Shown here one piece after another: positions 5,449 to 13,293 of a DNA stretch of 16,239 nt (positions are counted from its first letter, which is position 1; each line of letters opens with the position of its first letter). This DNA is from UBA525 sp964589765 (GTDB lineage Archaea > Nanobdellota > Nanobdellia > Woesearchaeales > UBA525), in NCBI GenBank assembly GCA_964589765.1, contig CAZPUM010000026.1:1-16239 (forward strand), read 5' to 3'. The translations under genes were made by a program, and so were the position numbers. Below the pieces are notes generated by a model. The model saw only the letters and a list, made by a program, of their open reading frames with translations. It was not told the DNA's origin and did not search any database.

Positions 5449-6288
5449 ATGAAAGACCGTGTTACACTAACAATTGATAGAGAACTACTAAAAGTTATTG
5501 ACAACAAAGTTGACGGCTCAAGCGTCAAGAACAGGAGCCACGCGATTGAACTTTGCATACGCAAAGCATTGAAAGGTCTGGTTCCTGGCGTGGCTGTAAT
5601 TCTTGCGGGTGGAAAGGGTTCTGCACTGGGGGTTATAACAAAAAACAAACCAAAATGTTTGGTTGAAGTAAACAATAAGACTCTTCTTCAGCACAACATA
5701 GACCTTTGTAAAAGGCACGGAGTAGGAAAGGCGATCATATCTGTAGGACATATGGCAGACCAGGTAAGGGAGTACCTGAAAAACAATCCTCAAGAGGATA
5801 TAGAAATCGAGTTGGTTTATGAGGAGAATCCTCTGGGAACTGCAGGTCCTCTAAAGGTTCTGAAAAACAAATTAACTGAGACTTTTGTTGTGATTAATGG
5901 AGATGAGTTGAAAGATGTCAATATCTCCAAGATGTACCACTCGCATATTGATGCTCAAGCAAAATGTACGATTGCGTTAACAACCACGATAAATCCACAT
6001 CTTTATGGTGTTGCGCTAATGGACGGAAACCACATAGTTCGTTTTGTTGAGAAGCCGAAAAAAGATGATGCGCCAAGCAACCTGGTTAGTGCAGGATTGT
6101 ACATTATGGAACCGGATGTTATAGAGCTTATACCTAAAGGGTACGCAATGGTCGAGTATGAGGTATTCCCTAAAGTTGCAAAGCATGATGCTCTGTTTGG
6201 GTACCCTTTCAGTGGTATGTGGTTGCCTGTTAACTCTCCTGCGTTACTTGATGAGGCCCAGAATGTCTGGAAAGGTTACGAAAACTGA
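5449..6288 (+). CDS. Ribbon-helix-helix/sugar-1-phosphate nucleotidyltransferase fusion
   Basis: A 279-residue fusion. Residues 1-43 are a ribbon-helix-helix DNA-binding domain: the strand RVTLTID (4-10), a first helix, and the hallmark NRSHAIEL (28-35) opening the second helix. Residues 48-275 are a nucleotidyltransferase of the RmlA/GlmU/ManC type: ILAGGKGSAL (51-60), NKPKCLVEV, ENPLGTAGP (126-134), INGDEL (149-154), EKP (201-203), SAGLYI, and EYEVFP before the C-terminal GMWLPV. It would join a sugar-1-phosphate to an NTP, releasing pyrophosphate. The cupin and phosphomannomutase downstream point to mannose-1-phosphate and GDP-mannose. Two family residues differ: the usual G-T-R-L is G-S-A-L, and the Asp of W-x-D is Pro260. 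Either the enzyme is specialised or it acts mainly as a ligand-sensing regulator. ATG 5449 is leaderless behind a TATA box, with a palindrome just upstream. Confidence 0.88.
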   Translation: MKDRVTLTIDRELLKVIDNKVDGSSVKNRSHAIELCIRKALKGLVPGVAVILAGGKGSALGVITKNKPKCLVEVNNKTLLQHNIDLCKRHGVGKAIISVGHMADQVREYLKNNPQEDIEIELVYEENPLGTAGPLKVLKNKLTETFVVINGDELKDVNISKMYHSHIDAQAKCTIALTTTINPHLYGVALMDGNHIVRFVEKPKKDDAPSNLVSAGLYIMEPDVIELIPKGYAMVEYEVFPKVAKHDALFGYPFSGMWLPVNSPALLDEAQNVWKGYEN

Positions 6289-6701
6289 TGGAAAAAGACA
6301 CAATTTACGATTCGCCTGAAAAGCTACATACCAAAAGCACAGGAATCGTAAAAATTGTTGAGGTTGAAAAACCCTGGGGAAAAGAAAGACTGTTGGTTTG
6401 TACAGAATCGTACGTGATGAAATTTTTACACATAGATTCTGGGCACAGGTTGAGTTTACAGTACCATAAAAAGAAAAGAGAGACTCTTCACTGTATTTCA
6501 GGAGAAGCTATTGCGATAGTGGGCGACTCACAAGAAAATCTGAAAAAAATCCGGCTTGTTCCAGGGGTGACCTTACACGTTGAACCTGGAACAGTACACA
6601 CTTTTGAGTCAGTGACTGATACAGTTCTTGTTGAAACAAGCACGCCGGAAATTGATGATGTTGTCAGACTCAAAGATAATTATGGAAGGCAAAACAATTA
6701 A
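6288..6701 (+). CDS. Cupin, type II mannose-6-phosphate isomerase family
   Basis: A 137-residue single-domain cupin matching the C-terminal isomerase part of bacterial ManC. It has the KPWGKER motif at 28-34, the metal-site segment LSLQYHKKKRETLH (55-68), GTVHTFES (101-108) and the closing DDVVRLKDNYGR. Likely metal ligands are Gln58, His60, Glu65 and His104. It probably interconverts fructose-6-P and mannose-6-P. Its ATG overlaps the TGA of the nucleotidyltransferase by one base, so the two are translated together and amount to a split ManC. The 25-nt gap to the phosphomannomutase completes a route from fructose-6-P to a mannose nucleotide. Stand-alone cupins of this kind can have other sugar substrates, so the exact sugar is not certain. 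Confidence 0.85.
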   Translation: MEKDTIYDSPEKLHTKSTGIVKIVEVEKPWGKERLLVCTESYVMKFLHIDSGHRLSLQYHKKKRETLHCISGEAIAIVGDSQENLKKIRLVPGVTLHVEPGTVHTFESVTDTVLVETSTPEIDDVVRLKDNYGRQNN

Positions 6702-6725
6702 AGACAGGAGAGGTTGAATTGTAAT

Positions 6726-8072
6726 ATGGCAGACAGTATATTTAGAGCGTATGACATCAGAGGAGTGTATGGTGAACAATTGGATGAAGGACTGGCTTAT
6801 CTTATTGGTAGAGCAGTAGTCTCATTTACAGAAGCAAACAGAATTCTAGTAGGGCGCGATATGCGTGAGAGCAGTCCTAAATTAAGAGATGCCCTTGTTA
6901 GAGGAATGATGGACCAGGGGGCTGATGTTGTAGATATCGGTCTGACAAGCACCCCTATGTTTTATTGGGCAACACAGAATTATGATGCGGGTGTCATGGT
7001 AACTGCGAGTCATAACCCTGCAAAGTATAACGGTTTCAAAATATGTATGCAAGGTGCTACGCCCGTTGGGGGCAACAACGGAATGCAAGATGTTGAAAAA
7101 CTCGTCCTTGAACAAAACTTTCCAGAACCACAAAGAAAAGGAGAATCATCTGAACAGGATGTTCTTGATGATTTCATCAACTACAATATCAAGTTCCTGA
7201 AAACCGAGAAAAATTTCAAGGTTGTTGTTGATGCTGGAAATGGTATGAGTGGATACACGTATAAAGCGCTTCAAGAAAAGATTCCTCCAAACATTGAATT
7301 AATTCCTATGTTTTTTGAACTTGACGGAAGTTTTCCAAACCGAGAACCTAACCCGATAGCCCCAAATGCATTAGTAAAATTACAGAAAAAAGTACTAGAA
7401 GTTGGAGCCGACTTAGGTATTGCTCTTGATGGGGATGGTGACAGAATAATATTCATTGATGACAAGGGCAGATACATACGTAATGATATTATGTTAGCAA
7501 TAATTGCAAAACAGGTGCTGAGAGAAAAGCCAGGCGCAACAATACTCTATGATATCCGTTCATCATGGGTTGTAAAAGAGGAGGTGGAGTCCGCAGGCGG
7601 TACTGCAAAAGTTACGCGAGTGGGTCATGCCTTCATCAAAGTTGATATGAAGGTTTACAACGCACTCTTTGCGGGTGAGTTGTCAGGTCATTTCTATAAC
7701 GCAGTACAACAACCTATGGAAAATACTCAAATGGTCTTTTTCTGGGTTCTGAATCTTTTAGCTGAAAATGGAAAACTTTCGATCATGGCAGACCAACTCC
7801 AGTCCAGATACTACAAGATTGAAGAGACAAACTTTAAAGTTTCCGACCCTCAGGCGGCTGTTAAGGTGGTGGCAGAAAAATATGCTGAAATACAAGGTGT
7901 AACTCAAAGCTCAACTGTAGACGGGGTAAGAGTGGATTTTCATGATTGGTGGTTTAATGTCCGGCCAAGCAATACCGAGCCTTACCTGAGATTAAATTTA
8001 GAAGCAAAAACTGAAGAATTACAAAAGGAAAAATTTGCTGAGTTAAAACATGTAATTGAGTCTCTAGAATAA
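6726..8072 (+). CDS. Phosphomannomutase/phosphoglucomutase
   Basis: A 448-residue alpha-D-phosphohexomutase that moves phosphate between C6 and C1 of mannose or glucose. The N terminus SIFRAYDIRGVYG is typical. The active-site serine loop is TASHNP (93-98), the metal loop DGDGDR (235-240), the sugar-specificity loop GELSGH (317-322) and the phosphate-binding loop RPSNTEP (413-419). All four functional loops are intact and the length is normal for the family. The frame opens at a TTG (6714), but that codon overlaps the GGAGAGGT ribosome site (6707-6714), so the ATG at 6726 is chosen. As last gene of the operon it would supply mannose-1-phosphate to the RHH-nucleotidyltransferase. ManB or a dual-specificity PMM/PGM are both possible. 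Confidence 0.93.
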   Translation: MADSIFRAYDIRGVYGEQLDEGLAYLIGRAVVSFTEANRILVGRDMRESSPKLRDALVRGMMDQGADVVDIGLTSTPMFYWATQNYDAGVMVTASHNPAKYNGFKICMQGATPVGGNNGMQDVEKLVLEQNFPEPQRKGESSEQDVLDDFINYNIKFLKTEKNFKVVVDAGNGMSGYTYKALQEKIPPNIELIPMFFELDGSFPNREPNPIAPNALVKLQKKVLEVGADLGIALDGDGDRIIFIDDKGRYIRNDIMLAIIAKQVLREKPGATILYDIRSSWVVKEEVESAGGTAKVTRVGHAFIKVDMKVYNALFAGELSGHFYNAVQQPMENTQMVFFWVLNLLAENGKLSIMADQLQSRYYKIEETNFKVSDPQAAVKVVAEKYAEIQGVTQSSTVDGVRVDFHDWWFNVRPSNTEPYLRLNLEAKTEELQKEKFAELKHVIESLE

Positions 8073-8080
8073 GCGACAGG

Positions 8081-8088
8081 TATATAAA
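8081..8088 (+). promoter_or_regulatory. TATA box of the phosphoketolase operon
   Basis: TATATAAA, centred 37 bp before the GTG at 8122, predicts a transcript start near 8110. The short leader would consist almost entirely of the GAGGTGA ribosome site (8111-8117). The open frame's earlier GTG at 8098 would lie upstream of the transcript start and is rejected. Confidence 0.6.
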
Positions 8089-8121
8089 TAACGAAGGGTG
8101 GTTTCATGTCGAGGTGAGGCC

Positions 8122-10467
8122 GTGGGAATTTCTCGGAAAGAGCTAGACTGGGCTAAAAATTATTGGACCGCTGCAAACTATTTGGCAGCAAGCATGGTGT
8201 ATTTGAAGGATAATTTCCTTCTTGAAAGGAAGCTAAAACCTGATGATATCAAGTTAGCATTACTAGGTCACTGGGGAACCTGTCCTGGTCTGAACTTTAT
8301 CTACACGCACCTAAACCTTCTAGTAAAGAAGACTGATTCTGACTTATTGTTGCTAACAGGTCCAGGACACGGATTTGCGGCGATACTTGGCAACATGTAT
8401 CTTGAAAAAAGTCTTGAGATAGGTTACTGTGAGTTTACACACGACCGTGTGGGACTCGGAAACCTGATTAAGAGTTTCTGTTGGCCTGGAGGATTCCCAA
8501 GCCATCTTAACCCAGGAGTCCCTGGGTGTATTCACGAAGGAGGAGAGCTTGGTTACGCCTTGGCAACAGCGTTTGGTGCTGTGCTTGACAATCCTGACTT
8601 GATAGCTGTTGCTGTTGTTGGTGATGGAGAGGCCGAAACTGGTCCGACAGCCACAGCATGGCACAGCATAAAATATCTGGACCCTGCCTCTTGTGGCGCA
8701 GTACTTCCCATAGTTCATCTGAACGGATACAAAATCAGCAGTCCAACAATTTATGGCACTATGAACGATTCAGAGCTCAACTCCTTGTTTACAGGTTACG
8801 GTTACGAACCAAAGATTGTCCACACAGGTCACAAAGAGATGCACGATGCAATTCAGTGGGCGTACAATAGAATCAGAAGTATCCAGAAAAAGGCCAGAGG
8901 AGGGGAGCATATAGAAAGACCCAAATGGCCCGTTCTGATAATGAGAACCCCCAAAGGATGGACAGGAATCAAAACAATGGAGGGTAAAAAAGTTGAGGGA
9001 AGCTACAGAAGTCATCAAGTTCCCGCAACAGATGTCAGAACAAACAAACATCACCTCCTGGCTCTCGAAAAATGGCTTGCTAGTTACAAGCCTCAAACTT
9101 TGTTTCCTAAAGGCATAGTTAAGAAAGGGTTATTGGAGTTTGTTCCTGAAGGTGACAAAAGAATATCGAGCAGTCCCCACAGTATTGGGGGAAGAATGAG
9201 AGTTCCATTGGATATGCCTGCTCCGAGAGATTTTGAAATCAAGTTTGATAAGCGCGGGCGAACTATGGCAAGCAGTATGGAAACAGGAGGAAAATTCCTC
9301 CTTGAGGTCTGTAACAAAAACATGGACCGCTTCAGGATATTCTCGCCAGATGAGATTGCGAGCAACAAGCTCGACAAAGCTTTGCAAAGCAGTGGGCGAC
9401 AGTACTACTGGCCACATCCGAAAGAGGATGATACACTTGTTCCAAACGGAAGGGTCATAGAAATGCTGAGTGAGCACACTCTCCAGGCATGGATGCAGGG
9501 TTACGTTCTTACAGGAAGACACGGCCTGTTTCCGAGCTATGAAGCATTCTTGCCGATAGTTGATAGCATGGTGAGCCAGTATCTTAAGTTCCTTGAGATG
9601 AGCACAGAGTATGAATGGAGGCCACCAGTGAGCAGTTTGAACTATATTCTGACCAGTGTTTGCTGGAGACAGGACCACAACGGATTTAGTCACCAAAACC
9701 CTGGTTTCATCAACAACATGCTGAACAAAGCGCGCGAAGAGGCTCTTGTAAGAGTGTATCTGCCCGCGGACGCAAACATGTTGCTAAACGTTCTTGATCA
9801 TTGTTTGAGAAGCACGAACAGAGTCAATGTTATTGTTGCTGACAAGCGCCCAATCCGACAGTGGCTAACTATGCAGGAGGCGCTTGACCAGGCTCGCGTT
9901 GGAGCGAGTACATGGGAGTTTGCGTCTGACCAAGAACCTGATGTGGTTCTGGCTGCGGCTGGTGATTACCAGACACAGGAATCTTTGGCAGCAATTCAGT
10001 TACTTAACGACTTTATCCCAGAGATGAAAGTAAGGTTCGTAAATGTGTCTGAACTGAACGTACTAGGAAAAAAAGGGTTTTTCCCGAATGCTCTTGACAA
10101 CTCAACATTCGACCAACTGTTTACAAAGGATAAAGAGGTTGTGTTCTCCTTCCACGGTTATCCTGGAGCTGTCAAACAGCTTTTGTTTGATAGAAAGAAT
10201 AACGAGAGATTTCATGTGTATGGCTACATAGAGAAAGGCACAACAACGACACCGTTTGATATGCTGATAAGAAACAATGTTAGCAGGTATCATCTTGCTA
10301 TGAAGGCAATCAAACACGCAGCCCACACTAATCCTGTTGTGGCGGCCAAAGAGAATATACTTACAGTGATGTTCAAATCCCTGATTCTTGAGCACCAAGA
10401 GTATATCTTGGAACACGGTGCGGACCCTAAGGAGATTACAGATTGGCAATGGAAGGAGCGACGCTGA
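8122..10467 (+). CDS. xfp: Phosphoketolase (xylulose-5-P/fructose-6-P)
   Basis: A 781-residue thiamine-diphosphate enzyme that splits xylulose-5-P (or fructose-6-P) with phosphate to acetyl-phosphate plus glyceraldehyde-3-P (or erythrose-4-P). Family landmarks: LLGHWGTCPG (47-56), GPGHG (80-84), SHLNPGVPG then IHEGGELGYAL, the cofactor motif VVGDGEAETGP (165-175) followed by HLNGYKI (199-205), and later RQDHNGFSHQNPGF and TTTPFDMLIRNNVSRYHL. Length is normal. GTG at 8122 is chosen because GAGGTGA lies 4 nt before it and the TATA box excludes the earlier GTG. The acetate kinase gene overlaps its end, so the pair forms an ATP-yielding acetate branch in the cytoplasm. Phosphoketolase is uncommon in archaea and probably arrived by transfer, though base use looks like the neighbours. 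Confidence 0.96.
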   Translation: MGISRKELDWAKNYWTAANYLAASMVYLKDNFLLERKLKPDDIKLALLGHWGTCPGLNFIYTHLNLLVKKTDSDLLLLTGPGHGFAAILGNMYLEKSLEIGYCEFTHDRVGLGNLIKSFCWPGGFPSHLNPGVPGCIHEGGELGYALATAFGAVLDNPDLIAVAVVGDGEAETGPTATAWHSIKYLDPASCGAVLPIVHLNGYKISSPTIYGTMNDSELNSLFTGYGYEPKIVHTGHKEMHDAIQWAYNRIRSIQKKARGGEHIERPKWPVLIMRTPKGWTGIKTMEGKKVEGSYRSHQVPATDVRTNKHHLLALEKWLASYKPQTLFPKGIVKKGLLEFVPEGDKRISSSPHSIGGRMRVPLDMPAPRDFEIKFDKRGRTMASSMETGGKFLLEVCNKNMDRFRIFSPDEIASNKLDKALQSSGRQYYWPHPKEDDTLVPNGRVIEMLSEHTLQAWMQGYVLTGRHGLFPSYEAFLPIVDSMVSQYLKFLEMSTEYEWRPPVSSLNYILTSVCWRQDHNGFSHQNPGFINNMLNKAREEALVRVYLPADANMLLNVLDHCLRSTNRVNVIVADKRPIRQWLTMQEALDQARVGASTWEFASDQEPDVVLAAAGDYQTQESLAAIQLLNDFIPEMKVRFVNVSELNVLGKKGFFPNALDNSTFDQLFTKDKEVVFSFHGYPGAVKQLLFDRKNNERFHVYGYIEKGTTTTPFDMLIRNNVSRYHLAMKAIKHAAHTNPVVAAKENILTVMFKSLILEHQEYILEHGADPKEITDWQWKERR

Positions 10468-11588
10468 TAATCAATGCGGGAAGTTCAAGCGTTAAGTTTA
10501 GACTATACCGCGGTGAGGAGCGCGTGCTTGCAGGTCAGATTGACCGTATTGGTGAGCACGGCACTATAGAAATCAGACAGAACGGAAAAAAGAAAAGAAA
10601 ACCGATTGATACGACAGATTACCGTTCAGCAGGAGAATTGATTCTTAAAAACATTCCAAAAAATGATGTAAAAGTTGTTGCGCACAGGGTGGTTCATGGA
10701 GGTACACACAGAAAACCTGTGAAAATTAACAGGGAAATCGTTGCAGATTTATGGAAGCTTATTCCTCTGGCACCTTTACATATGCCCCCTGCTTTGGAAC
10801 TTATAGAATTTTTTCATGAGAAACTTGATGTGGATTCTGTCGCATGCTTTGACACTGCGTTTCACACAACAATGCCGGATGTTGCAAGACTTTATGCAAT
10901 TCCTGAAAAATTATCTCGAGAGGGCATAATTAGGTATGGGTTCCATGGTCTTGCGCACAGGTCGATGCTGGAATCAGTTGCTAACCGTATCGGGAAAAAA
11001 CCTGAGGATTTAAACGTAATTACCTGCCAACTGGGAAGTGGTATAAGTCTATGTGCGATAAAGGGAGGAAAATCTATAGATACAACAATGGGGTTTACAC
11101 CTCTAGAAGGTCTTCCTATGGGCACACGTTCAGGCACAGTGGACCCTTCCATAATATCTTATCTTTGTGATACTTATGATATTAATCATCACCAAGCACT
11201 TCACATACTTGAAAATGAATCCGGTTTACAAGCACTTGGTGGAAGTCATGATGTTCGTGACCTTCTTGACAGGGAGCGTGAGGGCGATGCTAAAGCAACT
11301 TTAGCACTGAACTTTCTTACATATCAATTCAGGAAAGCACTCGGTGGCTATTTTGCAATACTGGGTGAGGTTGACGCTGTTGTCTTGGCAGGAGGACTGT
11401 CACAAGCCCCTGCAATAAGGTTTTCTCTCTTGGCAGGACTTCACAACCTTGGAATAGATTTGGATATGGAAACCTTCTGGCAGGAACCCCCTTCTTTGAT
11501 TAGTGTGGGTGAGGTTCAAGTTTGGGTTGCAAAAGTGGACGAGGAAGATGAGATAAGAAAGATGGCACAAAACTTCCTAAACGCCTGA
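10443..11588 (+). CDS. ackA: Acetate kinase family protein
   Basis: A 381-residue acetokinase that would turn acetyl-phosphate from the overlapping phosphoketolase gene into acetate and ATP. Motifs: INAGSSSVKF (10-19), AHRVVHGG (80-87), CFDTAFHTTMP (135-145), YGFHGLAHR (165-173), TTMGFTPLEGLPMGTRSG (214-231) and VVLAGGLS (313-320). The catalytic Arg and His of these motifs are present. Two conserved stretches depart from the usual pattern: H-L-G-N-G is QLGSG (196-200) and the substrate-pocket P-L-H-N-P is PLHMP (111-115). The substrate pocket or phosphate contacts may therefore be tuned differently. The TTG at 10443 has AAGGAG 8 nt upstream; ATG at 10449 is nearly as likely. The start lies 25 bp inside the phosphoketolase gene, so translation is coupled. 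Confidence 0.93.
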   Translation: MAMEGATLIINAGSSSVKFRLYRGEERVLAGQIDRIGEHGTIEIRQNGKKKRKPIDTTDYRSAGELILKNIPKNDVKVVAHRVVHGGTHRKPVKINREIVADLWKLIPLAPLHMPPALELIEFFHEKLDVDSVACFDTAFHTTMPDVARLYAIPEKLSREGIIRYGFHGLAHRSMLESVANRIGKKPEDLNVITCQLGSGISLCAIKGGKSIDTTMGFTPLEGLPMGTRSGTVDPSIISYLCDTYDINHHQALHILENESGLQALGGSHDVRDLLDREREGDAKATLALNFLTYQFRKALGGYFAILGEVDAVVLAGGLSQAPAIRFSLLAGLHNLGIDLDMETFWQEPPSLISVGEVQVWVAKVDEEDEIRKMAQNFLNA

Positions 11589-11591
11589 AAC

Positions 11592-11599
11592 TTTATATA
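11592..11599 (+). promoter_or_regulatory. TATA box of the CBS sensor gene
   Basis: TTTATATA, centred 26.5 bp before the GTG at 11622 and 4 nt past the acetate kinase stop, implies a leaderless transcript separate from the metabolic operon. Confidence 0.55.
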
Positions 11600-11621
11600 C
11601 GTATTATTCTAGGTAATCGTC

Positions 11622-13160
11622 GTGAAAGAAATGAGGTGGGCTTTTATAGTATTATTGCTGTTGTGCCCGTTTGCTGTTGCCGAAGATTTGTACTTAACAG
11701 GGGATGATGTTGGGCTCGATACAATAACTCTCCCTATGTCTGTATCTATGAAAGATAGTTCAGGTGATATATACAATCTGACCTTAAGAAATCAGGATGG
11801 TGATTTAGTTTTGCAGATTGTTGATGAAACAACTCTTTTAGTGCCTGCAATAAAAGAGTATCCTCCGACCTCTCTTGAAGGAAGAGTTGTTGATGAAAAA
11901 GGAACCCCTATTGGGGGTGTGCCGGTCAGGGCCGAATGGCATGACTCTGCTGGTAACAGGTTCCAGGCTGAAACAGTTACGATATCGAGAGAGCAAGCTA
12001 TTCAGATAGGGGACAGAACACTTCAGGGAAAATATGTGTTCAATCAGGGAGAGATTACTGCTGAACCTGACGTGCCAATACGTATTGTTGCGGGGGATTA
12101 TGTACAGACAGTAAGGTCTTTGCCGGGTGGTGTAAGGGTCGCAAAAGATAGTACGCTCCCTCTGGATGGTGGTCAGATAGTTTTATCGGTGGATGGGAAT
12201 GATTTTTCAGAGATTCTGGCAAAACATTGGAGAGGGATATTACTGGCTATTTTAGGTGTCATGATGATTTTAGGGGTTGTTTATGTGATTGGTAACAATG
12301 TTTCACATGACTCTTCTATCTCTGTCAGGGCTAAAAGGCTGAAAGAATCCAAAGTATTCTCTATTATGGACTCGCATCCATTAACTGTTCCAAATTCTTT
12401 GTCCGTAAAAAATGTTGCGGGTAAGTTTCTGACAGAAGGGCTGAGCTATGCAGTCGTTGTAGAAGCAGGAAAACCTGTAGGTTTGATTACAGACAGAGAT
12501 ATTATCCTGAAAATTTCTAATGAAGAGGACATAGGAACAATAATGGTTGGTAAAATCATGTCTGATGTAAGTTCTGTTTCAACAGATTCCACACTTGAAA
12601 CTTGTATCTCTCTGTGTAATCAGGAAAAAAGAAGGGTTATTACGGTGTTGAAAAAAGGAATGCTTCAGGGCACTTTGACCAGAGTTCAATTAATGACTGA
12701 GTTAGACAGATTTTTCTCATTAAACAGGGCGGTTTCCTCTCGCCTGTTAAGGGTTGAAACTATGATATCTGAACCGGTCACTGTAGATGAAACTGAAACT
12801 GTTAAGAATGCTCTGGAAGGGATGAAAGAACGCTCAGTATGTAACGCACTAATTACCAGAGAACGTGAGGGTAAGAAAGAACTTTTAGGAATTGTAGGTG
12901 TCAAAGAGATTCTGGATGAGATGTATAATTACGGAGGAAACCTTTCCAATGTAAAGGTCAGTGCCATAATGGTCAAGAAAGTAAAAACCATTCCTCCTGG
13001 GGCGACACTGCTTGAAGCTAACAGGTTGATGGTTGAGACAGGATTCAGGTTAATTCCTGTTACTTTGGGTGACGAATTAGTTGGGGTAATAACTCAGAGC
13101 ACAATTCTAAGGGAAATGTGGAACGCATTTTCAGATATAGAAGTTATTAGAAAGAAATAA
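11622..13160 (+). CDS. Membrane protein: outside domain, one TM, four CBS domains
   Basis: A 512-residue protein with an unusual layout. Residues 1-20 are a signal peptide ending in AVA. Residues 21-200 form an outside, beta-rich region that includes a carboxypeptidase-regulatory-like fold at about 84-120 (LEGRVVDEKGTPIGGVPVRA). Residues 203-224 are a single membrane helix followed by basic residues (RAKRLK), which puts the rest inside. Four CBS domains follow, at about 248-296, 312-361, 381-434 and 449-499, that is, two Bateman modules that normally bind adenine nucleotides. No catalytic, channel or DNA-binding domain is present. It may link an outside signal or partner to cell energy state (inference). 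The GTG start is 26 bp from a TATA box. The TAA stop touches the 3' end of the convergent tRNA-Pro gene. Confidence 0.87.
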   Translation: MKEMRWAFIVLLLLCPFAVAEDLYLTGDDVGLDTITLPMSVSMKDSSGDIYNLTLRNQDGDLVLQIVDETTLLVPAIKEYPPTSLEGRVVDEKGTPIGGVPVRAEWHDSAGNRFQAETVTISREQAIQIGDRTLQGKYVFNQGEITAEPDVPIRIVAGDYVQTVRSLPGGVRVAKDSTLPLDGGQIVLSVDGNDFSEILAKHWRGILLAILGVMMILGVVYVIGNNVSHDSSISVRAKRLKESKVFSIMDSHPLTVPNSLSVKNVAGKFLTEGLSYAVVVEAGKPVGLITDRDIILKISNEEDIGTIMVGKIMSDVSSVSTDSTLETCISLCNQEKRRVITVLKKGMLQGTLTRVQLMTELDRFFSLNRAVSSRLLRVETMISEPVTVDETETVKNALEGMKERSVCNALITREREGKKELLGIVGVKEILDEMYNYGGNLSNVKVSAIMVKKVKTIPPGATLLEANRLMVETGFRLIPVTLGDELVGVITQSTILREMWNAFSDIEVIRKK

Positions 13161-13161
13161 C
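13143..13161. terminator. Hairpin at the CBS gene/tRNA-Pro junction
   Basis: GTTATT (13143-13148) pairs with AATAAC (13156-13161) around a 7-nt loop. It spans the end of the CBS gene and touches the last base of the convergent tRNA-Pro gene. It could help end transcription from either side, but the stem is only AT-rich and short. Confidence 0.25.
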
Positions 13162-13233
13162 GGGCCTTCGAGGATTCGAACCCCGGTTATGTGGCCCCGA
13201 ACCACATGTGATACCAAGCTACACTAAAGGCCC
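13161..13233 (-). tRNA. tRNA-Pro (anticodon CGG)
   Basis: A complete cloverleaf on the minus strand. The acceptor GGGCCTT/AAGGCCC is perfect. The D stem is GTG/CAC. The anticodon stem TGTGG/CCACA holds the loop TTCGGGG with anticodon CGG. The T arm CGGGG-TTCGAAT-CCTCG has one G-U pair. G37 fits tRNA-Pro. The discriminator is G73 and no CCA is encoded. No intron. A TATA-like string lies 28 bp upstream. Confidence 0.93.
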
Positions 13234-13256
13234 CTAATTTCCGGAACCATTCGTTT

Positions 13257-13266
13257 CTTTAAAAAG
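13257..13266 (-). promoter_or_regulatory. TATA-like box of tRNA-Pro
   Basis: CTTTTTAAAG on the minus strand, centred 28 bp from the tRNA 5' end. The same T-run could also end the small basic gene upstream. Confidence 0.4.
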
Positions 13267-13293
13267 AGTTTCTCTTATTTCTTTTAGTCTAAA

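Noticed and set aside
5449..5580. Stand-alone antitoxin of a toxin-antitoxin pair
   Set aside because: The RHH domain continues in frame into the nucleotidyltransferase with no stop, and no toxin-like gene is adjacent.
5292..5675. A 128-codon N-terminal extension of the sepF frame
   Set aside because: It is antisense to the RHH-nucleotidyltransferase gene and the promoter region; SepF similarity begins at the ATG at 5291, which has a ribosome site.
9130..9696. A 188-codon minus-strand frame inside phosphoketolase
   Set aside because: It is a shadow of a strongly conserved gene, with no promoter, no family match and an unlikely composition.
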